A stretch of DNA of 64,000 bases from Bacteroidota bacterium. GTDB lineage: Bacteria > Bacteroidota > Bacteroidia > Chitinophagales > Chitinophagaceae. Both the position numbers and the translations under genes were made by a program. Shown piece by piece: positions 1 through 8,815 of this stretch; the first letter of the stretch is position 1, and every line of letters begins with the position of its first letter. Under the pieces are notes generated by a model. That model did no database searches. It had not been told where the DNA came from and saw only the letters and a program-made list of their open reading frames with translations. Where the stretch lies: NCBI GenBank assembly GCA_028876495.1, contig JAGWRO010000076.1, positions 22,994 to 86,993 on the forward strand, read 5' to 3'.

Positions 1-405
1 AATCATTCTCTTTCAGCAATAGAAAAAATTGATTTTATCATTGACCAAACGATCGATAGAAAATTATCTAATGCGCAATTTCATCATATCCTTCACAGGG
101 AATTATCGCTGGAACACAGGCCACAGTTGAGAGAGGCAATTAGTGATATTCTTTTAAGGAATATGGATCCGGTAAAAACCATTATCAAAAATGGTATAAG
201 AGATGGGGAATTTAAGCAAGTCGATATTGAATTAACGCTTACAACCATGTTGGGAACGATTCATTATTTACTTACTTCAGACATTATGTGCCGAAAGATT
301 TTGGGGAAAAAAGAAGGCTTTAGTCCTTTTCAAAATAAACAATTAAAAAAACGGTTAAGTGAACACACCAAGCAATTAATGCGTTCGCATTTGTTGAAAA
401 AATAA
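1..405 (+). CDS. TetR/AcrR family regulator, C-terminal part (5' end outside window)
   Basis: The frame is open from the first base to the stop at 403-405, giving 134 visible residues; the DNA-binding N-terminal helices lie upstream of the window. The visible part is alpha-helical and looks like the ligand-binding/dimerisation half of a TetR regulator (for example HRELSLEHRPQLREAI, then a helix ending in LLTSDIMCRK). It ends 14 bases before a TolC-like gene and heads a same-strand run of three efflux genes, the usual place for a TetR repressor of a drug pump. Family assignment rests mainly on helical character and context, because the helix-turn-helix is not seen. Inferred role: repressor of the downstream pump, relieved by a hydrophobic ligand. 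Confidence 0.7.
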   Translation, partial: NHSLSAIEKIDFIIDQTIDRKLSNAQFHHILHRELSLEHRPQLREAISDILLRNMDPVKTIIKNGIRDGEFKQVDIELTLTTMLGTIHYLLTSDIMCRKILGKKEGFSPFQNKQLKKRLSEHTKQLMRSHLLKK

Positions 406-419
406 AAACATTTAAAAAG

Positions 420-1790
420 ATGAGCAGGAGTGTAATTAAATTATTTTCGAAGGGGCTTTCAATCTTAGCTATAGGAATTATTTTTTTAAGCTTTGATTTA
501 TTGCCACTTATTTCAAAAGCGCAGGATGTAAAACCCCTTACCCTTCAGCAAACCATTGACCTTAGTATAAAAAACAGCAATATTTTAAAAGCTGCCAATG
601 CAAGAAATGATGAAGCGGCGGCGCAATTAAGGCAGGCGTTTGATAATAAGCTTCCGGATCTGAGTGTTTCCGGGTCTTATTTATATCTGGCCAATCCGAA
701 GATTGCTTTGAAAACCAACGCATTTAGTGGTAATACAGATAGTACAGGCAGTAAGAAGGGCATCCCCCATGTAAACCAGGCGATGTATGGAATTGTAAAC
801 GCTTCGCTGCCCGTATATGCGGGAGGTAAAATCAGGTATGGAATAGAATCGGCAAAGTATCTTCAAAAGGCAACTATCCTCGATGCCGAAAATAACAAGG
901 AAGCAGTAATTCTTAATGCCATCAATGCATATATCAACTTATATAAAGCGGCGGTAACCGTAGCAGTGGTAAAAGAAAATTTAAAGCAATCACGTCAACA
1001 GGATTCTGTTTTTAGCCGGCTGGAGCAAAATGGTTTACTGGCAAGAAATGATTTATTGAAATCTGAGCTACATACTTCCAATGTTGAATTATCACTTTTA
1101 GATGCGCAAAGCAATTTGAAAACAGCTACCGTTAATATGGATCTTATGATAGGTTACCCCGAAACCACTGTTTTGGAAACAGATTCAACCGGGTTCGATA
1201 AAATCCTGTATGTAAAAACGATTGATACCTATGAGCAGTTGGCATTACAAAACAGGAAAGATATGATGGCGCTTTCTTTCAGAAGAAAAGCCGCCACCGC
1301 TGGGATTGGTATTGCCAAGGCCGATCAGTACCCAGCCATTGTTTTAACGGGTGGGTATATTGCTGCAGATATTCCTCATTTAATCACCATTACCAATGCA
1401 GCCAATATTGGAGTTGGATTGAAATACAATTTATCTTTTTGGAAATCAAAAGCTGACATTGCAGAGGCTAAATCGCGTGAGGTAGAAATTAGGGCAAACG
1501 AAGCCGAACTGGCCGACCAGGTGAAGTTGCAGGTGAATCGTGCTTTTGAAAACTTTTTATTAAGCCAAAAGAAAACAGAGGTTTATCAAAAAGCGGTAAT
1601 TCAGGCTACAGAAAATTACAGGATCACCAAAAATAAATATGATAATAACCTGGTGAATACGACAGAACTTTTGGATGCAAATGTTTCTTTACTACAATCT
1701 AAAATAAATTTGGCTGTTGCCAAAGCAGATGTACTGCTGGCTTACAGCAAACTTTTAGAAACCACAGGAATATTAACGAATAATCAATAA
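420..1790 (+). CDS. TolC family outer membrane efflux protein
   Basis: A 456-residue protein with an N-terminal signal segment (about residues 1-35, ending SKAQ) followed by two related alpha-helical halves (about 40-230 and 250-450) with heptad-rich stretches, as in TolC/OEP channels. The opening LTLQQTIDLSIKNSN and the closing region with ENYRITKNKYDNNLVNTTEL are typical. It would form the outer membrane exit duct for the pump encoded immediately downstream; the gap to the adaptor gene is 20 bases. The ATG at 420 sits 14 bases after the TetR stop, with only a weak purine run before it, as expected for a phylum that rarely uses Shine-Dalgarno pairing. Confidence 0.93.
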   Translation: MSRSVIKLFSKGLSILAIGIIFLSFDLLPLISKAQDVKPLTLQQTIDLSIKNSNILKAANARNDEAAAQLRQAFDNKLPDLSVSGSYLYLANPKIALKTNAFSGNTDSTGSKKGIPHVNQAMYGIVNASLPVYAGGKIRYGIESAKYLQKATILDAENNKEAVILNAINAYINLYKAAVTVAVVKENLKQSRQQDSVFSRLEQNGLLARNDLLKSELHTSNVELSLLDAQSNLKTATVNMDLMIGYPETTVLETDSTGFDKILYVKTIDTYEQLALQNRKDMMALSFRRKAATAGIGIAKADQYPAIVLTGGYIAADIPHLITITNAANIGVGLKYNLSFWKSKADIAEAKSREVEIRANEAELADQVKLQVNRAFENFLLSQKKTEVYQKAVIQATENYRITKNKYDNNLVNTTELLDANVSLLQSKINLAVAKADVLLAYSKLLETTGILTNNQ

Positions 1791-1810
1791 TTAAAAAGCG
1801 GCAAACTATT

Positions 1811-2953
1811 ATGCAAGCAGAAAAAGAAGATTTTCCTTCAAAAACAGAAGTGACAAATAACAGCGAAAAAGTGGTAACCGAACCTAAGAAAAGGAGTAAA
1901 GTATTTTTAATCATACTCATCGTAATGATTTTAGGAGGTGGATGGTTTGGTATATCAAAATACCTCTATGCACAACATCATGAAGAAACTGATGACGCCC
2001 AGGTAGAAGCGGATATTATACCTGTGATTCCACGTGTATCAGGTTATGTGAATGAGGTTCGTGTAAAAGACAATCAAATGGTACAAAAAGGGGATACACT
2101 GATCATATTGGATGCAAGGGATTACACCATTCAACTGCAACAGGCAGAGGCTGCATTGGCTACAGCAAAAAGTAATGTAGCTGCCAGCAGGGCTAATACA
2201 GCTGCTGCACGTTCAGGAATCGCTTCTTCACAACAAGGAGTTTCTACCGTTGATGCTCAAATAGAAGCTGCAAAGGTGAATTTAACACGTGCCACCCAGG
2301 ATTTTAACCGATATCAAAACCTTATCCAGGATCATTCGATTACCCAACAACAATTTGAGCAGGCACAGGCTGCCAAAGAATTGGCTGAAAGACAATTACA
2401 GATTTTGCAGCAACAAAAAAAGCAGGCGACCAGTCAAACAGGAGTGGTGGCTTCACAGTCAAATGCGACTGCACAATCGATAGGCGTAGCAGAATCTGTT
2501 GTAAAACAACGTGAGGTTGAAGTGGAAGATGCAAAGCTTAAACTTTCTTATACGGTAATTACCGCCCCGGCCAGCGGAAGAGTTTCACGGGTGGATGTAG
2601 TACCCGGACAGTTATTACAGACCGGTCAATCTACCTTTGATATTGTACGTAGCCATAATCTTTGGGTGGTTGCCAATTTTAAAGAAACCCAGCTTAGCAA
2701 AATGGTGGTGGGCCAAAAAGTGGTCATTCATGCGGATGCTTTTCCTTCTCATAATTTTGACGCAGTACTTTCCTCATTCTCACCGGCTACAGGCGCTAAG
2801 TTTTCTTTATTGCCACCTGATAATGCCAGCGGAAATTTTGTGAAGGTGGTTCAAAGACTTCCTGTAAAAATTGAATTTACGAATCAATCAGATAGTTTGC
2901 TACAACGCCTGAGGCCTGGAATGAATGTGGATGTTGATGTACATCTTAATTAA
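1811..2953 (+). CDS. HlyD/EmrA-type periplasmic adaptor of a multidrug efflux pump
   Basis: A 380-residue membrane fusion protein. A short cytoplasmic tail leads into one transmembrane helix (about residues 31-49). The EmrA-like sequence TDDAQVEADIIPVIPRVSGY (about 60-79) opens the lipoyl-like barrel-sandwich domain. A long Ala/Gln-rich coiled-coil hairpin follows (about 105-225), then the second half of the lipoyl domain and a beta-barrel ending RLRPGMNVDVDVHLN. It bridges the inner-membrane transporter encoded 31 bases downstream to the TolC-like channel encoded 20 bases upstream. The arrangement tolC-emrA-emrB behind a TetR gene is common in Bacteroidota; the substrate cannot be read from sequence. 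Confidence 0.93.
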   Translation: MQAEKEDFPSKTEVTNNSEKVVTEPKKRSKVFLIILIVMILGGGWFGISKYLYAQHHEETDDAQVEADIIPVIPRVSGYVNEVRVKDNQMVQKGDTLIILDARDYTIQLQQAEAALATAKSNVAASRANTAAARSGIASSQQGVSTVDAQIEAAKVNLTRATQDFNRYQNLIQDHSITQQQFEQAQAAKELAERQLQILQQQKKQATSQTGVVASQSNATAQSIGVAESVVKQREVEVEDAKLKLSYTVITAPASGRVSRVDVVPGQLLQTGQSTFDIVRSHNLWVVANFKETQLSKMVVGQKVVIHADAFPSHNFDAVLSSFSPATGAKFSLLPPDNASGNFVKVVQRLPVKIEFTNQSDSLLQRLRPGMNVDVDVHLN

Positions 2954-2984
2954 TTTATTTGATAAAGCGATAGACGGGATATAA

Positions 2985-4565
2985 ATGCAACAACAAAATT
3001 TATTAGTAGAATACGGTGCAAGGCGCGCAATAGTTACAATAACCGCCATCATAGCAGCTTTACTTGAAATTGTGGATACGACTATTGTAAATGTTGCCCT
3101 TACAGATATGAAGGGTAACCTTGGCGCTACACTTACAGAAATAGGTTGGGTAGTGACTGCTTATGCTATCGGAAATGTGATCGTTGTGCCGATGACAAGC
3201 TGGCTTTCACAACAATTTGGCAGGCGCAATTATTTTGCCGCATCCATCATGATTTTTACCACCTTTTCTTTTTTGTGCGGTAACGCCACAGGCATCTGGG
3301 AATTGGTGGCTTTCCGATTTTGCCAGGGTCTGGGTGGCGGTGCTTTGTTGGTTACTTCGCAAACTATTATTACTGAAAGTTACCCGATTGAAAAAAGAGG
3401 AATGGCACAGGCAATATACGGACTTGGGGTAATTATAGGACCAACTTTAGGGCCGCCGTTGGGAGGGTACATTGTTGATCATTTTAGTTGGCCCTACATT
3501 TTTTATATCAATATTCCTATTGGGATTATCGCCACCTTATTAACCCTGCAATTTATTCGGAGTCCCAAATTCCAGGAAAAAACCTCCCTTAGAAATATTG
3601 ACTTTTTAGGTATTATTCTATTGGCTATTGCTGTCGGTTCTTTACAATATGTGCTGGAAAAAGGCCATGATGATGACTGGTTCAACAGTAATATTATCGT
3701 CTTGTTAAGCGTGGTTTTCATTTTTGGATTTTTCTTTTTTCTCTGGCGCGAACTTACTTATAAAAACCCTATTGTAGAACTACGCGTACTCAAGAATGGA
3801 AACCTGCGTATCGGTACCATATTGTCTTTTATCTTGGGCTTTGGATTGTATGGCTCTACTTTTATTGTTCCTTTATACACCCAATCAACACTTGGATGGA
3901 CGGCTGAAGACGCGGGTTTATTATTTATTCCATCCGGTATAGCTACGGCCTTTATGATGCCCATTATTGGGAGACTTTTGCAGCGGGGAATTAAGCAGCA
4001 ATACCTGGTATCGGCGGGCCTTATTATATTTTTTCTATACAGTCTTTGGGCTTACAAAATACTTACGCCTAATACACCTGCGGAATCATTTTGGTGGCTG
4101 CTAATGTTCAGAGGCTTTGGGCTAAGCCTGCTATTTATCCCTATCACTACGCTGGCACTTTCCAGTTTACATGGTCAGCAAATAGGCCAGGGCGCTGCTT
4201 TTACAGGTATGATGCGGCAATTGGGGGGATCTTTTGGCGTTGCAGTGATTACCACTTTTATTGCCCGTGCTAATACAACCCACCGTGTAGATCTGATAAG
4301 CCATCTTAATGCAAGTAACCCACTCGTACAACATAGGATAGCGATGATGCAACGTGGATTTGAGAGCAAAGGAATGACGCCGGATATAGCACTTCAATCA
4401 GCATACAAAGCATTGGATTTTTCTGTTACCAAACAGGCGATGGTATTATCGTATATGGATGTTTTTCTATACATCGGCATTCTGTTTTTGATTTGTGTGC
4501 CTTTTGTTCTATTGATCAAAGGAAAAAGAAACGAAAAAGTAGATCTTTCAACTGCTGTACATTAA
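2985..4565 (+). CDS. DHA2 family (EmrB/QacA-type) MFS multidrug transporter
   Basis: A 526-residue major facilitator protein with about 14 predicted membrane helices, the length and topology of the DHA2 drug:proton antiporters. Visible signatures are motif D1 in helix 1 (DTTIVNVAL), motif A in the loop after helix 2 (WLSQQFGRRNYF) and antiporter motif C in helix 5 (GLGVIIGPTLGPPLGG). It is the third gene of the efflux operon and should export toxic hydrophobic compounds using the proton gradient through the adaptor and outer membrane channel. The gap to the adaptor gene is 31 bases. About 100 bases follow before tatC, which has its own promoter-like sequence. Confidence 0.94.
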   Translation: MQQQNLLVEYGARRAIVTITAIIAALLEIVDTTIVNVALTDMKGNLGATLTEIGWVVTAYAIGNVIVVPMTSWLSQQFGRRNYFAASIMIFTTFSFLCGNATGIWELVAFRFCQGLGGGALLVTSQTIITESYPIEKRGMAQAIYGLGVIIGPTLGPPLGGYIVDHFSWPYIFYINIPIGIIATLLTLQFIRSPKFQEKTSLRNIDFLGIILLAIAVGSLQYVLEKGHDDDWFNSNIIVLLSVVFIFGFFFFLWRELTYKNPIVELRVLKNGNLRIGTILSFILGFGLYGSTFIVPLYTQSTLGWTAEDAGLLFIPSGIATAFMMPIIGRLLQRGIKQQYLVSAGLIIFFLYSLWAYKILTPNTPAESFWWLLMFRGFGLSLLFIPITTLALSSLHGQQIGQGAAFTGMMRQLGGSFGVAVITTFIARANTTHRVDLISHLNASNPLVQHRIAMMQRGFESKGMTPDIALQSAYKALDFSVTKQAMVLSYMDVFLYIGILFLICVPFVLLIKGKRNEKVDLSTAVH

Positions 4566-4618
4566 AGAAATAAAGTTGCTTTTAAAAGTTAACAATTTTA
4601 CTTTTGGCAATACATTCG

Positions 4619-4645
4619 TTGAATAACCTCGGACTATTATATTTG
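4619..4645 (+). promoter_or_regulatory. Bacteroidota-type promoter of tatC
   Basis: TTG at 4619-4621 and TATATTTG at 4638-4645 match the TTTG / TAnnTTTG housekeeping consensus of the phylum, with a slightly short 16-base spacer. The -7 element ends 19 bases before the tatC start at 4665. Confidence 0.55.
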
Positions 4646-4664
4646 CATAAATCAAACAGGAAAA

Positions 4665-5546
4665 TTGAGTAACTCTACAACGGAAAGAAAGGCATTTTTT
4701 AAAAGCTTACGTGGAAAGGAAACTGAAGGCGCGGAAATGAGCTTTATGGATCATCTGGAAGTTTTGCGCTGGCATATTTTTAGGGTTGCCTTAGTTCTTA
4801 TCGTGGTTGCCTTCGTTGCCTTTTTTTATGTTGATTGGATTTTTGATAATATCATTCTTGCTCCTTCAAGGAATAGTTTTATTACCTATTCCGGGCTTTG
4901 CAATCTCGGCCACAAACTCCATCTGGGCGATTCTCTTTGTATGCCGCCTGTAAATTTTCAACTCCTGGGCCAAACCGTAAGTGGTCCTTTTATGTCTGCG
5001 ATTAACATTTCTTTCATAAGCGCTATTGTCGTTTCTTTCCCTTATTTGATTTGGGAATTATGGCGTTTTGTAAAACCTGCTTTATCTGCTAAAGAAATCA
5101 GTTACGCCAGGGGAAGTATTGGCTGGGTTTCACTATGTTTTTTTTCAGGGGCTGCATTCGGGTATTATTTATTAGCGCCCTTCACATTTAATTTTCTTGC
5201 AAATTTCCAATTAGGAAAACTGGGCGTATATAAGTATATGCCTACGCTCGATGATTATATTGACACACTTACTTCGCTTATACTTGGTTGCGGGATGGCA
5301 TTTGAACTTCCTGTTCTTGCCTATATACTTTCTAAGTTAGGATTGATCACACCCAAATTTTTGAAAAATTACCGCAAATATGCTTATGTGATCATTTTAG
5401 TTGTTGCGGCGGTTATTACTCCTTCTCCTGACTGGACAAGCCAAACCATTGTGGCAGTTCCGCTGATTATTCTTTACGAGATAAGCATTTTTATCAGTAA
5501 AAGAGTGTATAAGCAAAGGCAGGAAGCGGAAAAGCAATGGGATTAA
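4665..5546 (+). CDS. tatC: Twin-arginine translocase subunit TatC
   Basis: A 293-residue membrane protein with six predicted helices. Family signatures are MSFMDHLEVLRWHIFR near the N-terminus, the cytoplasmic loop FVKPALSAKE after helix 2, and ITPSPDWTSQ followed by LYE near the C-terminus. TatC is the receptor for twin-arginine signal peptides and forms the core of the folded-protein export channel. The start used here is a TTG at 4665, which adds 24 residues before the conserved core; an ATG at 4737 would begin exactly at MSFMDHLE and is the alternative. The good promoter just upstream of 4665 slightly favours the longer form. No tatA/B gene is present in the window, so its partner must be elsewhere. 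Confidence 0.95.
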   Translation: MSNSTTERKAFFKSLRGKETEGAEMSFMDHLEVLRWHIFRVALVLIVVAFVAFFYVDWIFDNIILAPSRNSFITYSGLCNLGHKLHLGDSLCMPPVNFQLLGQTVSGPFMSAINISFISAIVVSFPYLIWELWRFVKPALSAKEISYARGSIGWVSLCFFSGAAFGYYLLAPFTFNFLANFQLGKLGVYKYMPTLDDYIDTLTSLILGCGMAFELPVLAYILSKLGLITPKFLKNYRKYAYVIILVVAAVITPSPDWTSQTIVAVPLIILYEISIFISKRVYKQRQEAEKQWD

Positions 5547-5670
5547 GTTTTCATAATTCTCTTTAAACTTTCCGGAAAAAATTACATCAAATAAAAGTTA
5601 AAACCACTTTACAAACGGTTCTATATTTTGATTGAAACAAGGATTTTTTTAGATTGCAGTACCTCCTAAA

Positions 5671-6246
5671 ATGAAAACACCTTTTAAGCCCATATCACTA
5701 TTTCTTTTATTTTCCGTTGCATTTTTATCCTTTGCTCCCGGTAAACGAACAAATAATAAAGATTTTAATTTTAATAAAAAAACTATTGCTCATACTTCAA
5801 AAGCCAATCCGTATTACATTATTATTTCTAAGAAAAGTTATGAGTTAAGGGTATATGATGATAAAGGCTGGTATGCAACCTACCCATGTGTTTTCGGCAG
5901 CAGTGATTTTAGGGATAAATACATGGAAGGCGATAAAAGAACACCTGAAGGAAACTTTAAAATCATTGCTAAAAAGAATGATTCAAAATGGAAATATGAA
6001 CTTTTATTAAATTATCCCGACGCGGAAAGTTATAAGAAATTTGATGAAAGAAAGGCTGAAGGACTTATTCCAAGAAACGCAAAAATAGGCGGTGGCATTG
6101 CCATCCACGCTACACGGCCCCAGGAAGAATGGACGGTGGATTATTACCAAAACTGGACCGATGGATGCATTTCATTAAAATACCGTGAAGCTGCCGATCT
6201 GTATAGTTATATTCCGGTAGGTACACCGGTTACTATTGAAAAATAA
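5671..6246 (+). CDS. L,D-transpeptidase (YkuD domain), secreted
   Basis: A 191-residue protein with a signal segment (about residues 1-22) and one YkuD catalytic domain (about 48-190). The conserved His is in GGIAIHATRP (H146) and the catalytic Cys in WTDGCISL (C166). Such enzymes make 3-3 peptidoglycan cross-links or related stem-peptide linkages in the periplasm; the conserved Cys attacks a tetrapeptide donor. The protein lacks a LysM or other wall-binding module, so it is a minimal secreted form. It stands alone between tatC and the toxin-antitoxin pair. No strong promoter match is seen in the 124-base upstream gap. Confidence 0.92.
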   Translation: MKTPFKPISLFLLFSVAFLSFAPGKRTNNKDFNFNKKTIAHTSKANPYYIIISKKSYELRVYDDKGWYATYPCVFGSSDFRDKYMEGDKRTPEGNFKIIAKKNDSKWKYELLLNYPDAESYKKFDERKAEGLIPRNAKIGGGIAIHATRPQEEWTVDYYQNWTDGCISLKYREAADLYSYIPVGTPVTIEK

Positions 6247-6264
6247 AAAACTTTATTCTACAAC

Positions 6265-6669
6265 TTATAAATATTTTACCCTGAACTTTTTAATATCTTT
6301 AAGATTCTCAAACTCTTTGTCTCCGGTAACTAATATTGCATTTAAATGCAAGGCAAGTGCTGCGGCATGAGCATCGGCAAAAGAAAGTTTATGTGTTGCT
6401 TTTATGGTAGCGGCTTCAAAGGTTAATTGTAAATCCGGTTCTATAATGGTAATTTCAAATTGCAAAAGTTTTTTCAGGCATTCATCGGCTATTGCTTTTC
6501 CATTCTTTCTCCATATTGAATAATAAACTTCACCAGCATTAAATGAACACATATACAATTGTAACTTATTATTTATAGCATCAAGTAAAAGTTTTTCCAC
6601 TTCATCGGCACCTTTTTCATTTCTAAAAAAAGTAACTATTGCGAAAGTGTCCAGAACGAGACTTCCCAT
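6265..6669 (-). CDS. vapC: PIN-domain toxin, VapC-like
   Basis: A 134-residue PIN ribonuclease. The four acidic metal-ligand positions expected of VapC are visible: D7 (LVLDTFA), E47 (FNAGEVYY), D99 (LSFADAHAAALA) and D117 (LVTGDKEF). VapC toxins cleave specific RNAs, often tRNA or rRNA, when freed from the antitoxin. The start codon overlaps the antitoxin stop by one base (TAATG at 6667-6671), implying translational coupling with the antitoxin made first. All catalytic positions are intact, so the module is probably functional. It is convergent with the L,D-transpeptidase gene, with 18 bases between the stops. Confidence 0.92.
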   Translation of the reverse strand: MGSLVLDTFAIVTFFRNEKGADEVEKLLLDAINNKLQLYMCSFNAGEVYYSIWRKNGKAIADECLKKLLQFEITIIEPDLQLTFEAATIKATHKLSFADAHAAALALHLNAILVTGDKEFENLKDIKKFRVKYL

Positions 6670-6983
6670 TACTTTTTTCTTTTTATTTTAGTGGCTCTCT
6701 TGTAAAATGTTTCAGGTTCACTGAGCACGCTTAACTTTCTTTCTTCCAAAGTAATTTCTTTCGCTTTATATTCCGGCCACCATTCATCCACAGTTTTTTC
6801 TCCCTTTTTTCCTGGCGCAATGCCTTTGGCGCTCTTTATAAAATCGGCATCTACTTGTTTTAAAGTTATCCCGTTAGGTGTTTCTTCAAAAAAAATCTTT
6901 GTTCCCGGTTCAAGTTTGTATTTTTCCCTAATACTTTTTGGTATCACTATTTGCCCTTTAGTTGTTATGACGCTTGATTCCAT
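6669..6983 (-). CDS. AbrB/MazE-type antitoxin of the PIN toxin pair
   Basis: A 104-residue protein with an N-terminal SpoVT/AbrB swapped-hairpin DNA-binding domain (about residues 3-45; TTKGQIVIPKSIREKY is the family signature). The charged C-terminal half (about 50-104) should wrap and neutralise the toxin. It is the first gene of the pair and overlaps the toxin start by one base. Antitoxins of this type usually repress their own promoter, helped by the toxin; a -7 element lies 20 bases upstream and direct repeats lie just beyond it. Confidence 0.9.
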   Translation of the reverse strand: MESSVITTKGQIVIPKSIREKYKLEPGTKIFFEETPNGITLKQVDADFIKSAKGIAPGKKGEKTVDEWWPEYKAKEITLEERKLSVLSEPETFYKRATKIKRKK

Positions 6984-7002
6984 AATATGGCTTTTATTCT
7001 TA

Positions 7003-7039
7003 CAAATATAATAAAGTAAGATTTAAGTTTAAAGTAAGA
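7003..7039 (-). promoter_or_regulatory. Promoter and possible operator of the toxin-antitoxin pair
   Basis: On the minus strand TATATTTG (7003-7010) matches the TAnnTTTG -7 consensus 20 bases before the antitoxin ATG. No good -33 box is seen. Just upstream is a 10-bp direct repeat, TAAAGTAAGA, at 7012-7021 and 7030-7039, two 9-bp steps apart. This spacing would suit AbrB-type autoregulation; that role is inference. Confidence 0.45.
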
Positions 7040-7060
7040 ATCTGGTTTACTTTTTGAGTA

Positions 7061-8659
7061 CTACAAAACCACATTCTGCACCAAGTCACTTTTTCCGGGA
7101 TAGTCAGTATTAAAATGAAGCCCGCGGCTTTCGTGCCTGAACTGCGCGCTTTTCACAATTAAATAACCAACTGTTATTAAGTTTCTCAATTCACAAAGTT
7201 GCGGAGAAACGGATGTTGCCTGGTACAATTTTTCGGTTTCAATATGAAGCAGGTCGAGTCGTTTCATCGCTCTTTCCAATCTTACATTCGTTCTTACAAT
7301 TCCCACATAATCGGTCATTAGTAATTGCAATTCTTTCAGGCTTTGCGTAATGAGGATCATTTCTTTCGGCGCGTTTGTCCCCTTTGCATTCCAGTCAGGG
7401 ATGCCTTCATTGAATTGGATAGAATCAATATTTTTAACTGAATCTAAATAACACCTATGCGCAAAAACCATCGCTTCCAAAAGCGAATTGCTGGCGAGCC
7501 TGTTTGCGCCGTGCAACCCGGTACTTGCACATTCGCCGCAGGCGTATAAATTTTTAATCGAACTTCTTCCCCATACATCCGCTTTTATTCCACCACAACT
7601 GTAATGCGCTGCCGGTGCTACGGGAATGAATTGTTTGGAAACATCAATACCAATTGACGTACACTTCTCATAAATGTTGGGGAAATGGTGAACGAATTTT
7701 TCCTGATTCATTTTGGTACAATCTAAAAAAACATGTTCAGTACCGTTGATCTTCATTTCCTGGTCAATAGCGCGTGCTACAATATCACGTGGAGCAAGAT
7801 CTTTTCTTTCATCATAGTTTTCCATGAATGCTTCACCATGGGCATTTCGAAGAATTCCACCATCTCCGCGAACCGCTTCTGTTATCAAAAATGCCTGCCC
7901 GCTTTTTCCTGCTTCATATAGAGCAGTGGGATGAAACTGAATAAATTCCATATTTTCAATTCTTCCTTTTGCCCTGTAAGTCATAGCTACTCCGTCTCCT
8001 GTTGCAATGGAAGGATTGGTGGTAGTGCGATAAACCTGTCCGTTTCCTCCTGTTGCAACCAGGGTAATCTTCGAAATTATTTTTTCGATTTTATTTTTTT
8101 GCAGGTTGAGGACATACACTCCAAAACATTCAATATCCGGTGTTGATTTCGTAATTAAATAACCGAGGTGATGTTGTGTAATGATATCAACTACAAAATA
8201 ATGATTGATTAATTGAATGTTTGGAAACTTCTCAATTTCTTCAAGCAAAGTATTTTCAATTTCTTTTCCTGTAACATCTTTGTGATGAAGAATCCTAAAT
8301 TCACTATGACCCCCTTCTTTCCCCAAAGCGTATTCACCTGAATTTTCTTTATCAAAATCGGCACCCCAATTGATGATCTCTTTTATTCTTTCCACACCTT
8401 CCTTTACCACAATCTCAACCACTTCCGGGTTGCATAAACCATCTCCCGCAACTAATGTGTCTTCAATATGTTTTTCAAAACTGTCTTTTGCAAAATCTGT
8501 AACACCTGCAACGCCGCCCTGGGCGTATTTTGTATTGGTTTCTTCGCTTTCTGTTTTGGTAAGAATGGTAATACTTTTATCCGGGCAATCGCGCGCTACT
8601 TTTAATGCATAAGTAAGTCCTGCAATGCCGCTGCCTATCACTAAAAAATCTGTTTTCAA
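7061..8659 (-). CDS. nadB: L-aspartate oxidase
   Basis: A 532-residue FAD enzyme that oxidises L-aspartate to iminoaspartate, the first step of de novo NAD synthesis. It starts with the dinucleotide-binding motif GSGIAGLTYAL (residues 8-18). It also carries the succinate dehydrogenase/fumarate reductase-like motifs HHKDVTGKEIE, ATGGNGQVY and ACGECASTGLHGANRLAS, and a helical C-terminal domain. Length is normal for the family. It is the last gene of the minus-strand run after ispG, with a 156-base gap. No nadA or nadC is in the window, so quinolinate synthesis must be completed elsewhere; pncB at 16195 supplies the salvage route. Confidence 0.95.
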   Translation of the reverse strand: MKTDFLVIGSGIAGLTYALKVARDCPDKSITILTKTESEETNTKYAQGGVAGVTDFAKDSFEKHIEDTLVAGDGLCNPEVVEIVVKEGVERIKEIINWGADFDKENSGEYALGKEGGHSEFRILHHKDVTGKEIENTLLEEIEKFPNIQLINHYFVVDIITQHHLGYLITKSTPDIECFGVYVLNLQKNKIEKIISKITLVATGGNGQVYRTTTNPSIATGDGVAMTYRAKGRIENMEFIQFHPTALYEAGKSGQAFLITEAVRGDGGILRNAHGEAFMENYDERKDLAPRDIVARAIDQEMKINGTEHVFLDCTKMNQEKFVHHFPNIYEKCTSIGIDVSKQFIPVAPAAHYSCGGIKADVWGRSSIKNLYACGECASTGLHGANRLASNSLLEAMVFAHRCYLDSVKNIDSIQFNEGIPDWNAKGTNAPKEMILITQSLKELQLLMTDYVGIVRTNVRLERAMKRLDLLHIETEKLYQATSVSPQLCELRNLITVGYLIVKSAQFRHESRGLHFNTDYPGKSDLVQNVVL

Positions 8660-8763
8660 TTTGAGTTATTTAATTTGAAAATGAAATTAAAAATGATTGA
8701 AAATAATCCAACTTCTGATTTTTTAAAAATCAGGAGTTTTTCGGAGTTTCTTTTACAGGCTTG

Positions 8764-8799
8764 AAAAATAAAAAGCCGGTTTATTTGTTCGTTTACTAC
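8764..8799 (-). repeat. Dispersed GTAAAC...AACAAATAA/T-tract motif, copy 1
   Basis: Minus-strand reading GTAAACGAACAAATAA, six variable bases, then CTTTTTATTTTT. It lies 16 bases after the ispG stop. Confidence 0.6.
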
Positions 8800-8815
8800 A
8801 AAATAAAATTTTAAA

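Noticed and set aside
4665..5546. Incomplete Tat operon
   Set aside because: tatC is often separated from tatA in this phylum, so its solitary position here is not informative.
8715..8733. CTGATTTTT/AAAAATCAG stem between ispG and nadB as a terminator
   Set aside because: The stem is almost all A-T and the T run follows on the plus strand, where no gene ends.
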